Source: Paenibacillus sp. FSL R7-0345 (GTDB lineage: Bacteria; Bacillota; Bacilli; Paenibacillales; Paenibacillaceae). Taken from it: a stretch of DNA of 64,000 bases. The notes under the pieces are model-generated. The model was given only the letters and a program-made list of their open reading frames with translations, was not told where the DNA came from and did not search any database. The position numbers and the translations under genes are program-made. Below, in pieces: positions 7,660 to 16,532 of this stretch (position 1 is the first letter of the stretch; every line of letters begins with the position of its first letter). The stretch lies in NCBI RefSeq assembly GCF_038595055.1, contig NZ_CP152002.1:6816501-6880500 (forward strand). Reading direction: 5' to 3'.

Positions 7660-9888
7660 TTACATCTGAGTTGCGCTGTCCGTTCCGGCTGGTGCGGTAG
7701 TGCCAGCGTCCGCTGGTGCAGTCGTGCCGGCATCAGCAGGAGCAGTGCTGCCTGCGCTTCCGCGGTCAGGTCTTGTGCCGCCGCCCATTCCGCCCATGCC
7801 CTGGGTGGCTTCGGTGACACCGGACTCATTCAGCCAGGTCACACTGCTGGAGAGGTCGAAGCTTACAACGTCTGTGCCGCCGCTGTAAGTACCGCCGGTA
7901 TACACTCCGTCAACTGCGGTGCCTGTAGAGCTGCCGCCGGTGGAGAGGGTGTACGAGCCGCCTTCTTTCAGGTCAGGCGAGCTGATGACAACCGAGCGGT
8001 AGCTCTTTGCTGGTGCAAAGGTTGCAACAGTGTTGCCGTCTTTATCCTTCAGGTTCACCAGCTGTCCGGCTTCCTGAGAATCGGTGAAGGTCATGGCGAT
8101 GGAGTACTGGCTGGAGGTGTCACCAGGTGCCTGAAGCATACCTGCACTTCCTGCCGCGATCAGATATCCGCCGGTAATTTCAAAGGAACCGTCATAATCC
8201 AGTGCGCCGTTGCCGTCATCGGTCGGGCCGTAGACGGTAACAGTACCGCCGCTCATTGTGATTGACCCGTTGGAATCAAGGCCGTCACCAGAAGCATTTA
8301 CGTTCAATGTGCCGCCGGTAATCGTCAGCATATTACTGCCAGAGCTTGCGAACTGATCCTGGCCGCCTGCAGTTTGTCCGGCATTAGTGTCATTGCCGCC
8401 CGCTACGTTGACACCGTCATCAGAAGCCACCACATCAATGTCACCGCCGGAGATGGTGATATTGCCGCCTTCAATTCCTTCATAGCTCTTGTTGATATTC
8501 ACGGTTCCGCCGGAGATTGCGGTCAGGCCGTCAGCGTGAATACCGTCATCGCCTGCTGTAATCTCGAATTCGCCATCCGTGATCGATACGTTGCTGTTGC
8601 TGTGAACGGCATCATCTGCGGAGTCGATGGTGAAGCTGCCGCCGTTAACGGTCAGATCGCCGCCGGCTTTCAAGCCCTTCATGCTGGCTGTTTCTGTCTC
8701 AGTAGTGGTTGCGGTGGCGGCAGATGCTGTAGTGCTGCTGTCTGCTGCAGGAGCTGCCGCTGTTCCATTTGCTGCATCGCCTGATGGCATTTCCGGCGGC
8801 GTCCCCTGACCGGCTCCTGCATCACCTGCCGGCATGTCCGGCGGTGCTGCCTGTGTTCCGTCCGCTGACGGAGCCTGGCCGCGCATTCCGCCGCCCATTC
8901 CGCCTTTGCCGAATCCGCCGCCGCCAAAGCCTCCCTGATCGCCTGTCTTCACTTCCGCGTTGGCACTGCCGCCGCCGGTAACCAGGTTATACGTACCGCC
9001 GTCGATGACAAGGGCAGTTTCACCCTGAATGCCGTCGTTGGCAGCTGTGATGTCAAAGGTACCTCCGGCAATGGCGATGAAGCCCTTCTCGGTATCTTCA
9101 TCATTGGTCGACTTGATGCCGTCGCCCTCTGCCTTAATGGTAATGCTGCCGTCCTGCACAGCTACCAGGTCTTTACCGACCAGGCCGTCATCCGCAGCCT
9201 GTACTTCAATGGTGCCGGAGACGATTTTCAGATCATCTTTACTTGTAATCCCGTCGTTGTAGTTACCGGTAACCTTCAGCATGCCTGTACCGTTAATGGT
9301 CAGATCGGCCTTGCTGAAAATCGCTGCACCCGGCTCATCCGTAGCGGCATCCGGGTACACATATTTAGCCGCATCTGTTACCGTGTTCACCGTACCGTCT
9401 TCCAGCGTCATGATTACCTTGCCGGCTTCCTTAATGTAGACCGGTGCGCTGCTGCTGTTCGTGAGCGTAGCCCCGTTCAGCACGAGATGCACGCTGCTGT
9501 CATCCTGAACATCGATGATAATCTGTCCGTCATTCAGTGTTCCGCTCAGCACATAGGTTCCTCCGGCCGTGATCGTTACGGTGCTGCCGGAAGCTGTTGC
9601 TCCCGAACCGGTTACCGCAGCAGTGGTGCCGCTAAACGCGATTGTTGTGGCAGTGTCAGCGCTCCAGGCTGTAGTGATATCTTCTTCATCAAAGCTTACG
9701 AGGTCCGCTGCTTTCACGCTTGCCAGCTGGACATTTGCGGCAGTTCCGCTTGTAGCGGCTGCTGTAGTTACTGCTGCCGTAGCAGCCGATGATGATGTAG
9801 CTGCGTTGTTAGTTGTACCGCAGGCTGACATGACGGCTGCCAATAACAGGACCAGCCCCGCTTTACTTCCCATTATAAATTTACTCAT
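7660..9888 (-). CDS. Beta-helical carbohydrate-binding-domain lipoprotein (DUF4353-like)
   Basis: 742-aa lipoprotein: signal peptide with lipobox MSACG (Cys23), a Thr/Ala/Ser-rich linker, then many short repeats of the type 'GGTxxITGGTI' with DDG and GGN turns typical of a right-handed beta-helix, as in proteins annotated 'carbohydrate-binding domain' (DUF4353). The helix is interrupted by low-complexity segments: a Gly-rich GGFGGGGFGKGG stretch near residue 315, a Pro/Ala/Asp stretch after it, and a C-terminal tail of repeated TAPADAG. It is last of three genes with a VTC-type enzyme and a DUF4956 protein, an arrangement often seen near CotH-like kinases in Firmicutes. Probably an outer-face matrix or scaffold component of that system (inference). 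Confidence 0.8.
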   Translation of the reverse strand: MSKFIMGSKAGLVLLLAAVMSACGTTNNAATSSSAATAAVTTAAATSGTAANVQLASVKAADLVSFDEEDITTAWSADTATTIAFSGTTAAVTGSGATASGSTVTITAGGTYVLSGTLNDGQIIIDVQDDSSVHLVLNGATLTNSSSAPVYIKEAGKVIMTLEDGTVNTVTDAAKYVYPDAATDEPGAAIFSKADLTINGTGMLKVTGNYNDGITSKDDLKIVSGTIEVQAADDGLVGKDLVAVQDGSITIKAEGDGIKSTNDEDTEKGFIAIAGGTFDITAANDGIQGETALVIDGGTYNLVTGGGSANAEVKTGDQGGFGGGGFGKGGMGGGMRGQAPSADGTQAAPPDMPAGDAGAGQGTPPEMPSGDAANGTAAAPAADSSTTASAATATTTETETASMKGLKAGGDLTVNGGSFTIDSADDAVHSNSNVSITDGEFEITAGDDGIHADGLTAISGGTVNINKSYEGIEGGNITISGGDIDVVASDDGVNVAGGNDTNAGQTAGGQDQFASSGSNMLTITGGTLNVNASGDGLDSNGSITMSGGTVTVYGPTDDGNGALDYDGSFEITGGYLIAAGSAGMLQAPGDTSSQYSIAMTFTDSQEAGQLVNLKDKDGNTVATFAPAKSYRSVVISSPDLKEGGSYTLSTGGSSTGTAVDGVYTGGTYSGGTDVVSFDLSSSVTWLNESGVTEATQGMGGMGGGTRPDRGSAGSTAPADAGTTAPADAGTTAPAGTDSATQM

Positions 9889-9915
9889 ATCTGATCAATC
9901 CCTTCCATTCTCGTT

Positions 9916-10608
9916 TTAGTATTCCGTGGTAGTAGGACTCATGGTCAGCGACAGATCCAGATTGCCGTTCCGGGTGCGGATGGCGTCAAGGAATTCCTTC
10001 TGGCTGGTCTGCTCATTCAGGGTAACGCTGTATACCAGCTCGTACAGGCTGCCGAGCTCGGTGGTTCTGATTTTTTTTAGCTCATAAGCGACATTGAACT
10101 TATTGAATACTTCAGCAAAGGCTTCTTCGTAGCCCAGGTTTTCGGGAATAGTAACTTTAAGCGTCTTCTGTACTGATTTTCTTACGCCAAAGCCGGTACG
10201 GTTCAGCACAACCATGATAATGCAGAGAATGACGGTGAACAGGACCGCGTAGCCGTAAGCGCCGACGCCGCAGGCCAGACCGGATGCCATAGTGAACAGG
10301 ACAAAGGTGATATCTTTAGGATCGCCGGGGGCACTTCTGAAGCGGATAATCGAGAATGCTCCGGCCAGGCTGAAGGCTCTGGCAACGTTGCTGCCGATCA
10401 AGAGAATGATGATGGCTACAATGACCGGCAGCAGCACCATGGTGAGCGTGAAGCTTTGCGAATAGCCGGCCGGGCTTGTTTTCATATAAGTGAAGCTGAT
10501 CAGCGCACCCAGCGCCAGGGAAATCAGAATCGTCAAGACCGCGTTGCCAAAGGTTAAAGCCGTACTGTCAGAGACGGCGGTGAAGATGGAATCAAGCATA
10601 CAGGACAC
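9916..10608 (-). CDS. DUF4956 membrane protein
   Basis: About 230-aa membrane protein. Four hydrophobic helices occupy roughly residues 15-140, with the hallmark GAFSIIRFRSAPGDPKD between helices 3 and 4. A soluble C-terminal alpha/beta domain (from about 148) looks ACT-like. These proteins regularly sit beside VTC polyphosphate-polymerase-domain proteins, suggesting a membrane partner. The start is either GTG 10608 or ATG 10599; the latter overlaps the upstream stop by 8 nt, so translation is coupled in either case. The lipoprotein gene follows 27 bp downstream. Confidence 0.85.
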   Translation of the reverse strand: MSCMLDSIFTAVSDSTALTFGNAVLTILISLALGALISFTYMKTSPAGYSQSFTLTMVLLPVIVAIIILLIGSNVARAFSLAGAFSIIRFRSAPGDPKDITFVLFTMASGLACGVGAYGYAVLFTVILCIIMVVLNRTGFGVRKSVQKTLKVTIPENLGYEEAFAEVFNKFNVAYELKKIRTTELGSLYELVYSVTLNEQTSQKEFLDAIRTRNGNLDLSLTMSPTTTEY

Positions 10609-11335
10609 TCTCGCTTTCTACTTTGCTGTTTCTCAGCATTTTTTTATATTCGTTGCCGTATTTGGAGAAGCTGGTGCGGTACATCTGGTGCTCGGAGAGC
10701 ATTTTGGACAGCCAGACCGGAATGGTCTTCTCGGCTTTGACCTCCATCAGCCACTGGCCCGGCTCCATCAGCTGTTCGCCATAGGTGCCATGCTCCATTT
10801 TCAGATCACAGCGCCGGCTTCTGATATTCGTATCAAAGGTGATGCGCAGATCGCGGTTATTTTTGCAGAACAGCGCTTTGCGGTCATAGGACAGATACAC
10901 CATCGGCTTCAAATCGTAGCAGCTCAGGAAGTATTTGATTTCCTCGACCACCTGCTTGTTCATATAGTCTTTGTATTCAGGTGCGATCCCTGTGCGGACA
11001 AAATCGTAAGCTTCGTGCAGCTTGAGCGAGGTTCTTCTTTTATTGACCAGGCCGAAGACCTTCTTCTTGATCTCCAGATAGACCTTGGAGTCACCATTCG
11101 GAACACCGTAAGCCCGCAGGCGGAGCTTCTCTTTGTATTTCGGCTTGGACAGGCTGTTGCGGATCAGCGTATTGCTCGGTGTGTCGTAGTACAGATTAGT
11201 AATGGAATAAAACTCGTGCTGTTTGTTGTAATCATCCGGTTCCATATATTCGAGCAGTTCGTTATAGAGCTTCAGATAGGCTGCATGATCGAACAGGTAT
11301 TTGTTTTCGTAGCGGTTAAAAACCTCGATAGCCAT
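10592..11335 (-). CDS. VTC-domain (polyphosphate polymerase-like) tunnel enzyme
   Basis: 247-aa protein of the VTC/triphosphate-tunnel-metalloenzyme fold. The charged strands lining the tunnel are all visible: RYENKYLF near the start, LYYDT, KEKLRLRAYG, VYLEIKKKV, VNKRRTSL, VYLSYDRKAL, LRITFDTNI, and WLMEVKAEK near the end. In yeast Vtc4 this domain makes polyphosphate from ATP; bacterial homologues are mostly untested. First gene of the operon with DUF4956 and the beta-helix lipoprotein. Ribosome site AAAGGA precedes ATG 11335. Repeated TTTACA boxes lie 95-135 bp upstream, and a two-component system is divergent. Confidence 0.85.
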   Translation of the reverse strand: MAIEVFNRYENKYLFDHAAYLKLYNELLEYMEPDDYNKQHEFYSITNLYYDTPSNTLIRNSLSKPKYKEKLRLRAYGVPNGDSKVYLEIKKKVFGLVNKRRTSLKLHEAYDFVRTGIAPEYKDYMNKQVVEEIKYFLSCYDLKPMVYLSYDRKALFCKNNRDLRITFDTNIRSRRCDLKMEHGTYGEQLMEPGQWLMEVKAEKTIPVWLSKMLSEHQMYRTSFSKYGNEYKKMLRNSKVESESVLYA

Positions 11336-11430
11336 TGGTATCAGATCCTTTCTTAGTGAAGTGTTTCGTGTGTCTCGCTTGCCTATGAATGTATCTTAGC
11401 TGGCGAACCTTTAATGAATCTTAAATGGAT

Positions 11431-11470
11431 TTTACACTGCGTTTATTTTTTTACACTGGCTTTACAAAGG
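11431..11470. promoter_or_regulatory. Three TTTACA direct repeats between VTC operon and two-component system
   Basis: TTTACACTGC (11431), TTTACACTGG (11450) and TTTACAAAGG (11461) lie in the divergent intergenic region with spacings of 19 and 11 bp. OmpR-family regulators bind direct repeats about one helical turn apart, so this is a candidate operator for the adjacent regulator at 11609. On the minus strand a TAAGAT -10-like box (about 11395-11400) lies downstream of the repeats. Confidence 0.4.
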
Positions 11471-11556
11471 TTCCGGCGCGGCAAAAACACCTCCCGTCTA
11501 TAGTAGAAGCTTTAAATTTCGCCTTCACGGTTAAGGTTGGTTAAAGGTAATCTTGC

Positions 11557-11562
11557 TATAAT
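11557..11562 (+). promoter_or_regulatory. Extended -10 promoter of the OmpR/HK genes
   Basis: TGCTATAAT gives a perfect TATAAT (11557-11562) with an extended -10 TG. There is no strong -35; TTGGTT (11537) is at poor spacing. The start codon is 47 bp further on. Confidence 0.5.
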
Positions 11563-11608
11563 GGCGTAAGTTACAACAGACACTAGCTAACCAGGGGATG
11601 ATAGACCT

Positions 11609-12286
11609 ATGAGAATATTAATTGTGGAGGATGAGGTGCATCTGGCCGAGGCCGTGACCCAAATCCTGAAAAAGCATAACTATTCCGCAGACGCCGTGCA
11701 TGACGGCAGAACGGGGCTCGATTACGCACTGAGCGGGATTTATGATCTGCTGCTGCTCGATATTATGATGCCGGAAATGGATGGAATCAGCCTGCTGCGG
11801 GCCTTGCGCAAAAAAAGCATTCCAACCCCCGTCATCTTCCTGACCGCCAAAGGCGATACAACCGACATGGTGACAGGGCTCGACTACGGGGCTGATGACT
11901 ATATTGCCAAGCCGTTTTCATCGGAGGAGCTGCTGGCGAGAATCCGGGCGGTGCTGCGCCGCAAAGGCGAGGTGCTGCCGGATGATGCGCTGAAATACGG
12001 GGATCTGGAGCTGAATACGACGAACCTGAAGCTGATGGTGGGCGGCAAGGAAATGAAGCTGAATCTGAAGGAAAGCGAGCTGCTGGAGCTGCTGATGGTC
12101 CGCAAGCAGTCCGTCACCTCGAAGGAGCAGATTATTGAGAAGCTGTGGGGCTTTGACTCTGAGGCTGAGCATAACAACGTGGAGGTCTATATTTCTTTTC
12201 TGCGTAAAAAGCTTACGTTCCTCGGCGCTTCCACACGCATCAGCACAATCCGTAATGTGGGCTATGTATTAGAGGTGAACGCCTGA
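11609..12286 (+). CDS. OmpR-family response regulator
   Basis: 225-aa regulator: receiver domain (1-120) with acidic pair EDE at 7-9, phosphoacceptor Asp51 in LLLDIMMPEMDG and the conserved Lys in IAKPFS, then a winged-helix DNA-binding domain (about 128-223). Ends with TGATG, sharing one base with the kinase start, so the pair is tightly coupled. It probably controls the divergent VTC/DUF4956/lipoprotein operon through the TTTACA repeats (inference). Confidence 0.95.
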   Translation: MRILIVEDEVHLAEAVTQILKKHNYSADAVHDGRTGLDYALSGIYDLLLLDIMMPEMDGISLLRALRKKSIPTPVIFLTAKGDTTDMVTGLDYGADDYIAKPFSSEELLARIRAVLRRKGEVLPDDALKYGDLELNTTNLKLMVGGKEMKLNLKESELLELLMVRKQSVTSKEQIIEKLWGFDSEAEHNNVEVYISFLRKKLTFLGASTRISTIRNVGYVLEVNA

Positions 12287-13617
12287 TGTTCAAAAAGCTC
12301 AGAAACCGCTTCCTGATCGTCAACCTGGTGACCATTTCTGTAATGATGCTGGTTGCCTTCGCTACTATATATATTATTAACTACTTGAATGTTCAGAATG
12401 ATATCCGTATGGATCTGCAGCGGATTACCGAGGCTTTCCAGAAGCCGGGCAGCGGCGAGCACCGCGGCGGGATGGACGACGGACTGGGCGAAGGCATCGG
12501 CAGCGCGCCGGAAAGTGCCATAGACAATGGAACACAGCGCCAGGATATTGGCGGCGGCACCTTCGGGCGAATGGGCGGAAGTCCGCCTCCGGAGCGCTCG
12601 ATCTCTTTCATGATTCAGACGGATAATGACTGGAAGCAGACCGGTACGCCAGTCTCACAGCTCAGCATGGATGATGAATTCTATGCCCAGGCGCTGCATG
12701 AAGCCGCCGGTACGGACAAAACGACCGGAAGATTCGAGCTGGACGGCAGCCTCTGGGCTTTTGAAGTCAAGCAGACTGCTGACGGGCATATGCTGGTCTT
12801 CCTGGACATTACCTCCCAGCAAAAGATTCTCACAAACCTGATCTATATCTTTACTGTTGTCGGTATCATCATGCTGATCATCCTCTTCTTTATCAGCCGG
12901 TATTTTGCAAACCGCTCGATCAAGCCGGTACAGGAAGCCTTCGACAAGCAGAAGCAGTTCATCGCCGATGCCTCGCATGAGCTGAAAACGCCGCTGGCCA
13001 TCATTAATACGAATACGGATGTGCTGCTCTCTAATCCCGAAGATACTATTCTGGAGCAGTCCAAATGGCTGCACTATATCAAATCGGAGACAGAGCGGAT
13101 GGCCAAGCTGACGAATGATCTGCTCTACCTGACGGAAATGGATGACTCCCGCACCGGGATGATTCATGCCCCCTTCAACATCAGCGAAGCGGTGGAAAAT
13201 ATCATCCTGACGATGGAAGCCGTCATCTTCGAGAAAAATGTGGCGCTGGAGTATGACATCGAGCCTAATCTGACCGTGCACGGCAACAGCGAGCAGATCA
13301 AGCAGGTCGTCATGATTCTGCTGGACAATGCCGTCAAGTACACCGGGCCGAAGGGTGAGGTGACCCTGTCTCTGCGCAAGCAGCATAACGACGTGCTGCT
13401 GTCCGTCACCAATACCGGCGAGGGCATCGCCGCCGAGCATCTGACCCGGATCTTCGACCGGTTCTACCGCACCGATACCTCCCGCGCCCGCAAGCAGGGC
13501 GGCTACGGCCTTGGACTCGCAATCGCGAAGTCGATCGTCGAGCAGCAGCATAAGGGCAAGCTGTATGCCAAAAGCACGGTCGGGGAATCAACTACGTTTT
13601 ATGTGCAGCTGTCTTAA
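12286..13617 (+). CDS. Sensor histidine kinase
   Basis: 443-aa membrane kinase. TM1 is near residues 12-32 and TM2 near 187-207. The extracellular region between them (about 150 aa) has an unusual Gly/Pro-rich stretch (GGGTFGRMGGSPPP) echoing the low-complexity segment of the nearby lipoprotein. The dimerisation domain has DASHELKTPLAII with His231. The ATPase domain shows LDNAVKYT (N box), then GEGIA and GYGLGLAIAKSI (G boxes). It phosphorylates the regulator encoded immediately upstream. Ligand unknown. Confidence 0.93.
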   Translation: MFKKLRNRFLIVNLVTISVMMLVAFATIYIINYLNVQNDIRMDLQRITEAFQKPGSGEHRGGMDDGLGEGIGSAPESAIDNGTQRQDIGGGTFGRMGGSPPPERSISFMIQTDNDWKQTGTPVSQLSMDDEFYAQALHEAAGTDKTTGRFELDGSLWAFEVKQTADGHMLVFLDITSQQKILTNLIYIFTVVGIIMLIILFFISRYFANRSIKPVQEAFDKQKQFIADASHELKTPLAIINTNTDVLLSNPEDTILEQSKWLHYIKSETERMAKLTNDLLYLTEMDDSRTGMIHAPFNISEAVENIILTMEAVIFEKNVALEYDIEPNLTVHGNSEQIKQVVMILLDNAVKYTGPKGEVTLSLRKQHNDVLLSVTNTGEGIAAEHLTRIFDRFYRTDTSRARKQGGYGLGLAIAKSIVEQQHKGKLYAKSTVGESTTFYVQLS

Positions 13618-13642
13618 TTAATTGAAATTTTAGATAAACGGC

Positions 13643-13669
13643 TGAAACCCGGCAGAGGATACCTCCGTA
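13643..13669 (+). promoter_or_regulatory. ECF (SigW-type) promoter of spo0M
   Basis: TGAAAC (13643-13648), 17 nt, then CGTA (13666-13669) closely matches the Bacillus SigW/ECF consensus. It sits 37 bp before the spo0M start. SigW control of spo0M is, as I recall, known in B. subtilis, which strengthens the call. Confidence 0.6.
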
Positions 13670-13705
13670 TCAGAGTTATTACCGATAAGGAGGAGATTCA
13701 CAGCA

Positions 13706-14485
13706 ATGTCCATGTTCAAAAGAATGCTCGCAAGCGCCGGAATCGGTGCCGCTGAAGTGAACCTCATGCTTCACCAGGATGCAGTAAAAGCCGGTGATAC
13801 ACTCAGCGGGATTGTCCGCATTCAGGGCGGCCGTGTGGATCAGAAGGTTGACGATGTTTATGCCTTCGTCAAGACACGCTACGTGAAGGAAAATGATAAT
13901 TCCAAGAGCGAAGCAGAGGCGACGATTGCCAGATTCCTGCTGGCTTCCGGGTTCACCGTAGAGGCAGAAAAGGTCTATGAGTTTCCCGTATCCTTTCAGC
14001 TTCCCGCAATCACTCCTGTAACGATGGGCAGAACGCCTGTATGGATTCATACCGGACTTGATATCAAAGAAGCACTGGACCCGAAGGACGAGGACTACCT
14101 CAAGGTGCTGCCTCATCCGCACTCGGCAATTGTTCTGGATGCCGCGGCCCAGCTCGGCTTCCGGCTCCGCGAGGTCAGCTGTGAATATGCTCCTCATTAC
14201 GGCCAAAGAAATGGGCTCCCCTTCGTCCAGGAATTTGAATTTCAGCCTTCCAGCCAGTTCCGCGGCCGGCTGGATGAGCTGGAGATTATGTTTTACCCGC
14301 ATGAGGAGGGCGTTGAGCTGCTGCTGCAGATTGACCGCAAGGCCCGCGGCTTATCCGGGCTGCTGGCCGAAGCGCTTGATGCCGACGAGAAATTTGTCAG
14401 GCTGCGCCTGGACCGTACCCACCTGGAAGCAGGCACCGGCCATATTGCCAATCAGCTGCTTAACACGATCAACAAGTACGCGTAA
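13706..14485 (+). CDS. spo0M: Sporulation-control protein Spo0M
   Basis: 259-aa arrestin-like beta-sandwich protein of the Spo0M family, near the B. subtilis length. Family features include the opening MFKRMLASAGIGAAEVN, the DTLSGIVRIQGG strand, the PHPHSAIVLDAAAQLGFRLR block and YEFPVSFQLP. Spo0M affects sporulation timing and septum or cytoskeleton behaviour in Bacillus; the biochemical role is unclear. The start follows AAGGAGGAGATTCACAGC. It is monocistronic, between an ECF-like promoter and a strong terminator. Confidence 0.92.
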   Translation: MSMFKRMLASAGIGAAEVNLMLHQDAVKAGDTLSGIVRIQGGRVDQKVDDVYAFVKTRYVKENDNSKSEAEATIARFLLASGFTVEAEKVYEFPVSFQLPAITPVTMGRTPVWIHTGLDIKEALDPKDEDYLKVLPHPHSAIVLDAAAQLGFRLREVSCEYAPHYGQRNGLPFVQEFEFQPSSQFRGRLDELEIMFYPHEEGVELLLQIDRKARGLSGLLAEALDADEKFVRLRLDRTHLEAGTGHIANQLLNTINKYA

Positions 14486-14488
14486 CAG

Positions 14489-14532
14489 AAAACGGCTGGA
14501 CGGAATGATACTCCGTCCAGCCGTTTTTTTTA
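14489..14532 (+). terminator. Terminator after spo0M
   Basis: Stem AACGGCTGGACGGA with its complement around a 7-nt loop, followed by eight T residues. It may also serve the esterase gene, which ends at 14549 on the other strand. Confidence 0.9.
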
Positions 14533-14548
14533 ATATATGGCATGCCTC

Positions 14549-15688
14549 TTAATTTATAACCCTTGTTTGCAGCAGTTCCTTCAGATAGCTGCTTAACGTA
14601 CCGGCTGCCTGCTCGTGGGCTGATATGCCCGGATGGCTTCGTGCCCCGGCACTTTCCGGTGTCATATTGGGCAGCTCGCAGACAGAGACCCTCTTGTCTT
14701 CCGACTTGCTTACATAGCTGTCCACCGCGCGGCGGATCGCCGGCATCATCGGAACGCCCAGCATTCCATAGGCCCAGACCAGATGCGCCTGCGGATTGTG
14801 GTGTCTGAGCTTCACCAGAAAATCTTCTGCTGCCTGCTCAAAAGCCTCCAGATCGCACTCATTAAAGGAGCCGTCTTCGTTCAGCCGCTGTTTATAGATT
14901 TTGCCGCTTACCGGGTCCTTCCAGTCAGGCGAGTAAAACGCGCCGCCGTCGTTGGTACCCAGATTAATGACCACTGCATCCGGCTGCCAGGCCGCAAAAT
15001 CATTGGCCTCCAGCGCTCCGAGTGCTTCATTGCGCTGACCGCCAAGCAGGCCGCACACCTGGCTGTAATACATAGGGATATTACGTCCGGGATTATTGTC
15101 CCAGCTGGTCAGTACTCCCCAGCCGCTCTGGGAAATGACCCGGTAGTCCGCGTCCAGCGCCCCGGCCGTCATAGCGGTATAATTGCCGGTTGCGCTGAAC
15201 CACATCGGAATCCAGTCTTCTTCGGCCTGGGCGCCGACGACGCCTTCACCCGAAGTAATGCTGTCCCCGATGAATTCCAGCTTCAGCGGTTTATCTGCCA
15301 CCGGCAGAAACTCCCCGTCACACCTCACTGCATGGATCTGCAGCAGACAGCCCGGGTCATCGCTCATTGCCTGCAGCTCCTTAACGATCTTTACGTTCTT
15401 CACTGCCTGTTCATTCATGCCTCTGAAGACGCAGATCCAGTGTCTGCCTGCGGTTACCATCTGTCTGCTGACAGGAACACCGTTGATGACGATGCTGATC
15501 CACGGCTCATACGTGTCGTAATCAGCTTCTGCCTCGATCCACAGCTCTGATCCCCTGATATTGAATTCAAGCGCGCTGCCTGTCCAGAACAGCGTCAGGG
15601 GAGCAACGCTCCCCGTTGTTCTGCCATGAACCTTGAGATGTGCAACCTCAGACAACGCTGCGGCCTGCAGCTTCCCGTTCATTCTCAT
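14549..15688 (-). CDS. SGNH/GDSL esterase with N-terminal jelly-roll (CE2-like)
   Basis: 379-aa protein: an N-terminal beta-sandwich (about 1-125) and an SGNH hydrolase domain. Catalytic blocks are FIGDSITSGEG (Ser nucleophile, about residue 143), INLGTND (block III) and SHPGISAHEQAA (catalytic His with upstream acid). The jelly-roll plus SGNH order is typical of carbohydrate esterase family 2 acetyl-esterases acting on xylan or glucomannan. No signal peptide is visible, so it may deacetylate imported oligosaccharides (inference). It is followed by the anti-sigma gene upstream on the same strand but probably has its own promoter. Confidence 0.8.
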   Translation of the reverse strand: MRMNGKLQAAALSEVAHLKVHGRTTGSVAPLTLFWTGSALEFNIRGSELWIEAEADYDTYEPWISIVINGVPVSRQMVTAGRHWICVFRGMNEQAVKNVKIVKELQAMSDDPGCLLQIHAVRCDGEFLPVADKPLKLEFIGDSITSGEGVVGAQAEEDWIPMWFSATGNYTAMTAGALDADYRVISQSGWGVLTSWDNNPGRNIPMYYSQVCGLLGGQRNEALGALEANDFAAWQPDAVVINLGTNDGGAFYSPDWKDPVSGKIYKQRLNEDGSFNECDLEAFEQAAEDFLVKLRHHNPQAHLVWAYGMLGVPMMPAIRRAVDSYVSKSEDKRVSVCELPNMTPESAGARSHPGISAHEQAAGTLSSYLKELLQTRVIN

Positions 15689-15722
15689 TGTTATGCTCCT
15701 CCCGGCTTTCTCCCAAGATCAA

Positions 15723-16532
15723 CTATCCTTGCTTGATTGGTGCCGCCAGTACAATCTGCCCTCTGGGTGCTTCTCCGCCGCTGTCCGGCTCCAGTGTAAT
15801 GGCAACAGTATCATATTGCTGCGGATCAAAGGTGTAATACAGCGCCCCGTTGCCGCCCTGTGATAAGAAGGTGCCCGCATTCTGCGGAGTATCCCCTTTA
15901 ATCAGCCAAACCTGGTAGACCTCAGTACCGGTAAGCTCCGGCAGCCCTTCGGCCTGGACAACGAGATGCGTACCGCTGCTGTCGGAAGTGATGGTTGCCA
16001 AACCTTTGGTTGCAGATTCAACTGCTGCCGGACTCAGTACAACCGACTCCTCCACTTTAAGTTCCTGCAGCGGTCCTGAGCTGACTGCCGCCTGGCGCTG
16101 CAGCTGATCGATATCCTGGCGCAGCTGGCTTGTATAGATAAGCAAAACAACAACTGCTGCAGCAAGCCCTGCACTCAGATACCGCAGCACCGGCTTCTTG
16201 GAGGGAACCGGTACAGCCTTCACTTCACTTTCCTGCTCCTCCCGGACCGGAATCGCCGCAGGCACCTCGCCTACAGGCTTTTGAACCTTCTGAGCGGGAG
16301 CCTCGGCCTCCAATACCCGGGATAAAATGCGCTTCTTCATGCCTGTCGGCGGTTCCGCAGGCTCAGAGGCAAGAGGGAGCAGCTCAATTACCTGGCGGTA
16401 TTCTTTTACCAGCTTCTCGCATTCAGGGCATTCCTGTAAATGAACCCCGAACTGCTCCATTTCATCGTCCTGCAGTGCACCAAGTGCATATAATTCAGCC
16501 CATTCACACAAATCTGTATTCTCCTCAGTCAT
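15723..16532 (-). CDS. Zinc-finger anti-sigma factor with RskA domain
   Basis: 269-aa anti-sigma factor. N-terminal zinc anti-sigma domain with HLQECPEC (HxxxCxxC) at residues about 30-37; a Pro/Glu-rich linker; one membrane helix near residues 113-130; a short coiled coil; then an extracytoplasmic RskA-type domain containing VYQVWLIKGDTPQNAGTF and VAITLEPDSGG. In Mycobacterium the RskA protein controls SigK. It overlaps the sigma gene by 8 nt and presumably holds that sigma inactive. Confidence 0.9.
   Translation of the reverse strand: MTEENTDLCEWAELYALGALQDDEMEQFGVHLQECPECEKLVKEYRQVIELLPLASEPAEPPTGMKKRILSRVLEAEAPAQKVQKPVGEVPAAIPVREEQESEVKAVPVPSKKPVLRYLSAGLAAAVVVLLIYTSQLRQDIDQLQRQAAVSSGPLQELKVEESVVLSPAAVESATKGLATITSDSSGTHLVVQAEGLPELTGTEVYQVWLIKGDTPQNAGTFLSQGGNGALYYTFDPQQYDTVAITLEPDSGGEAPRGQIVLAAPIKQG

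Noticed and set aside
9916..11335. VTC/DUF4956 pair as a phage or plasmid insertion
   Set aside because: Codon use and GC match the neighbours and the genes are tightly overlapping with a divergent regulator; no transfer signs.
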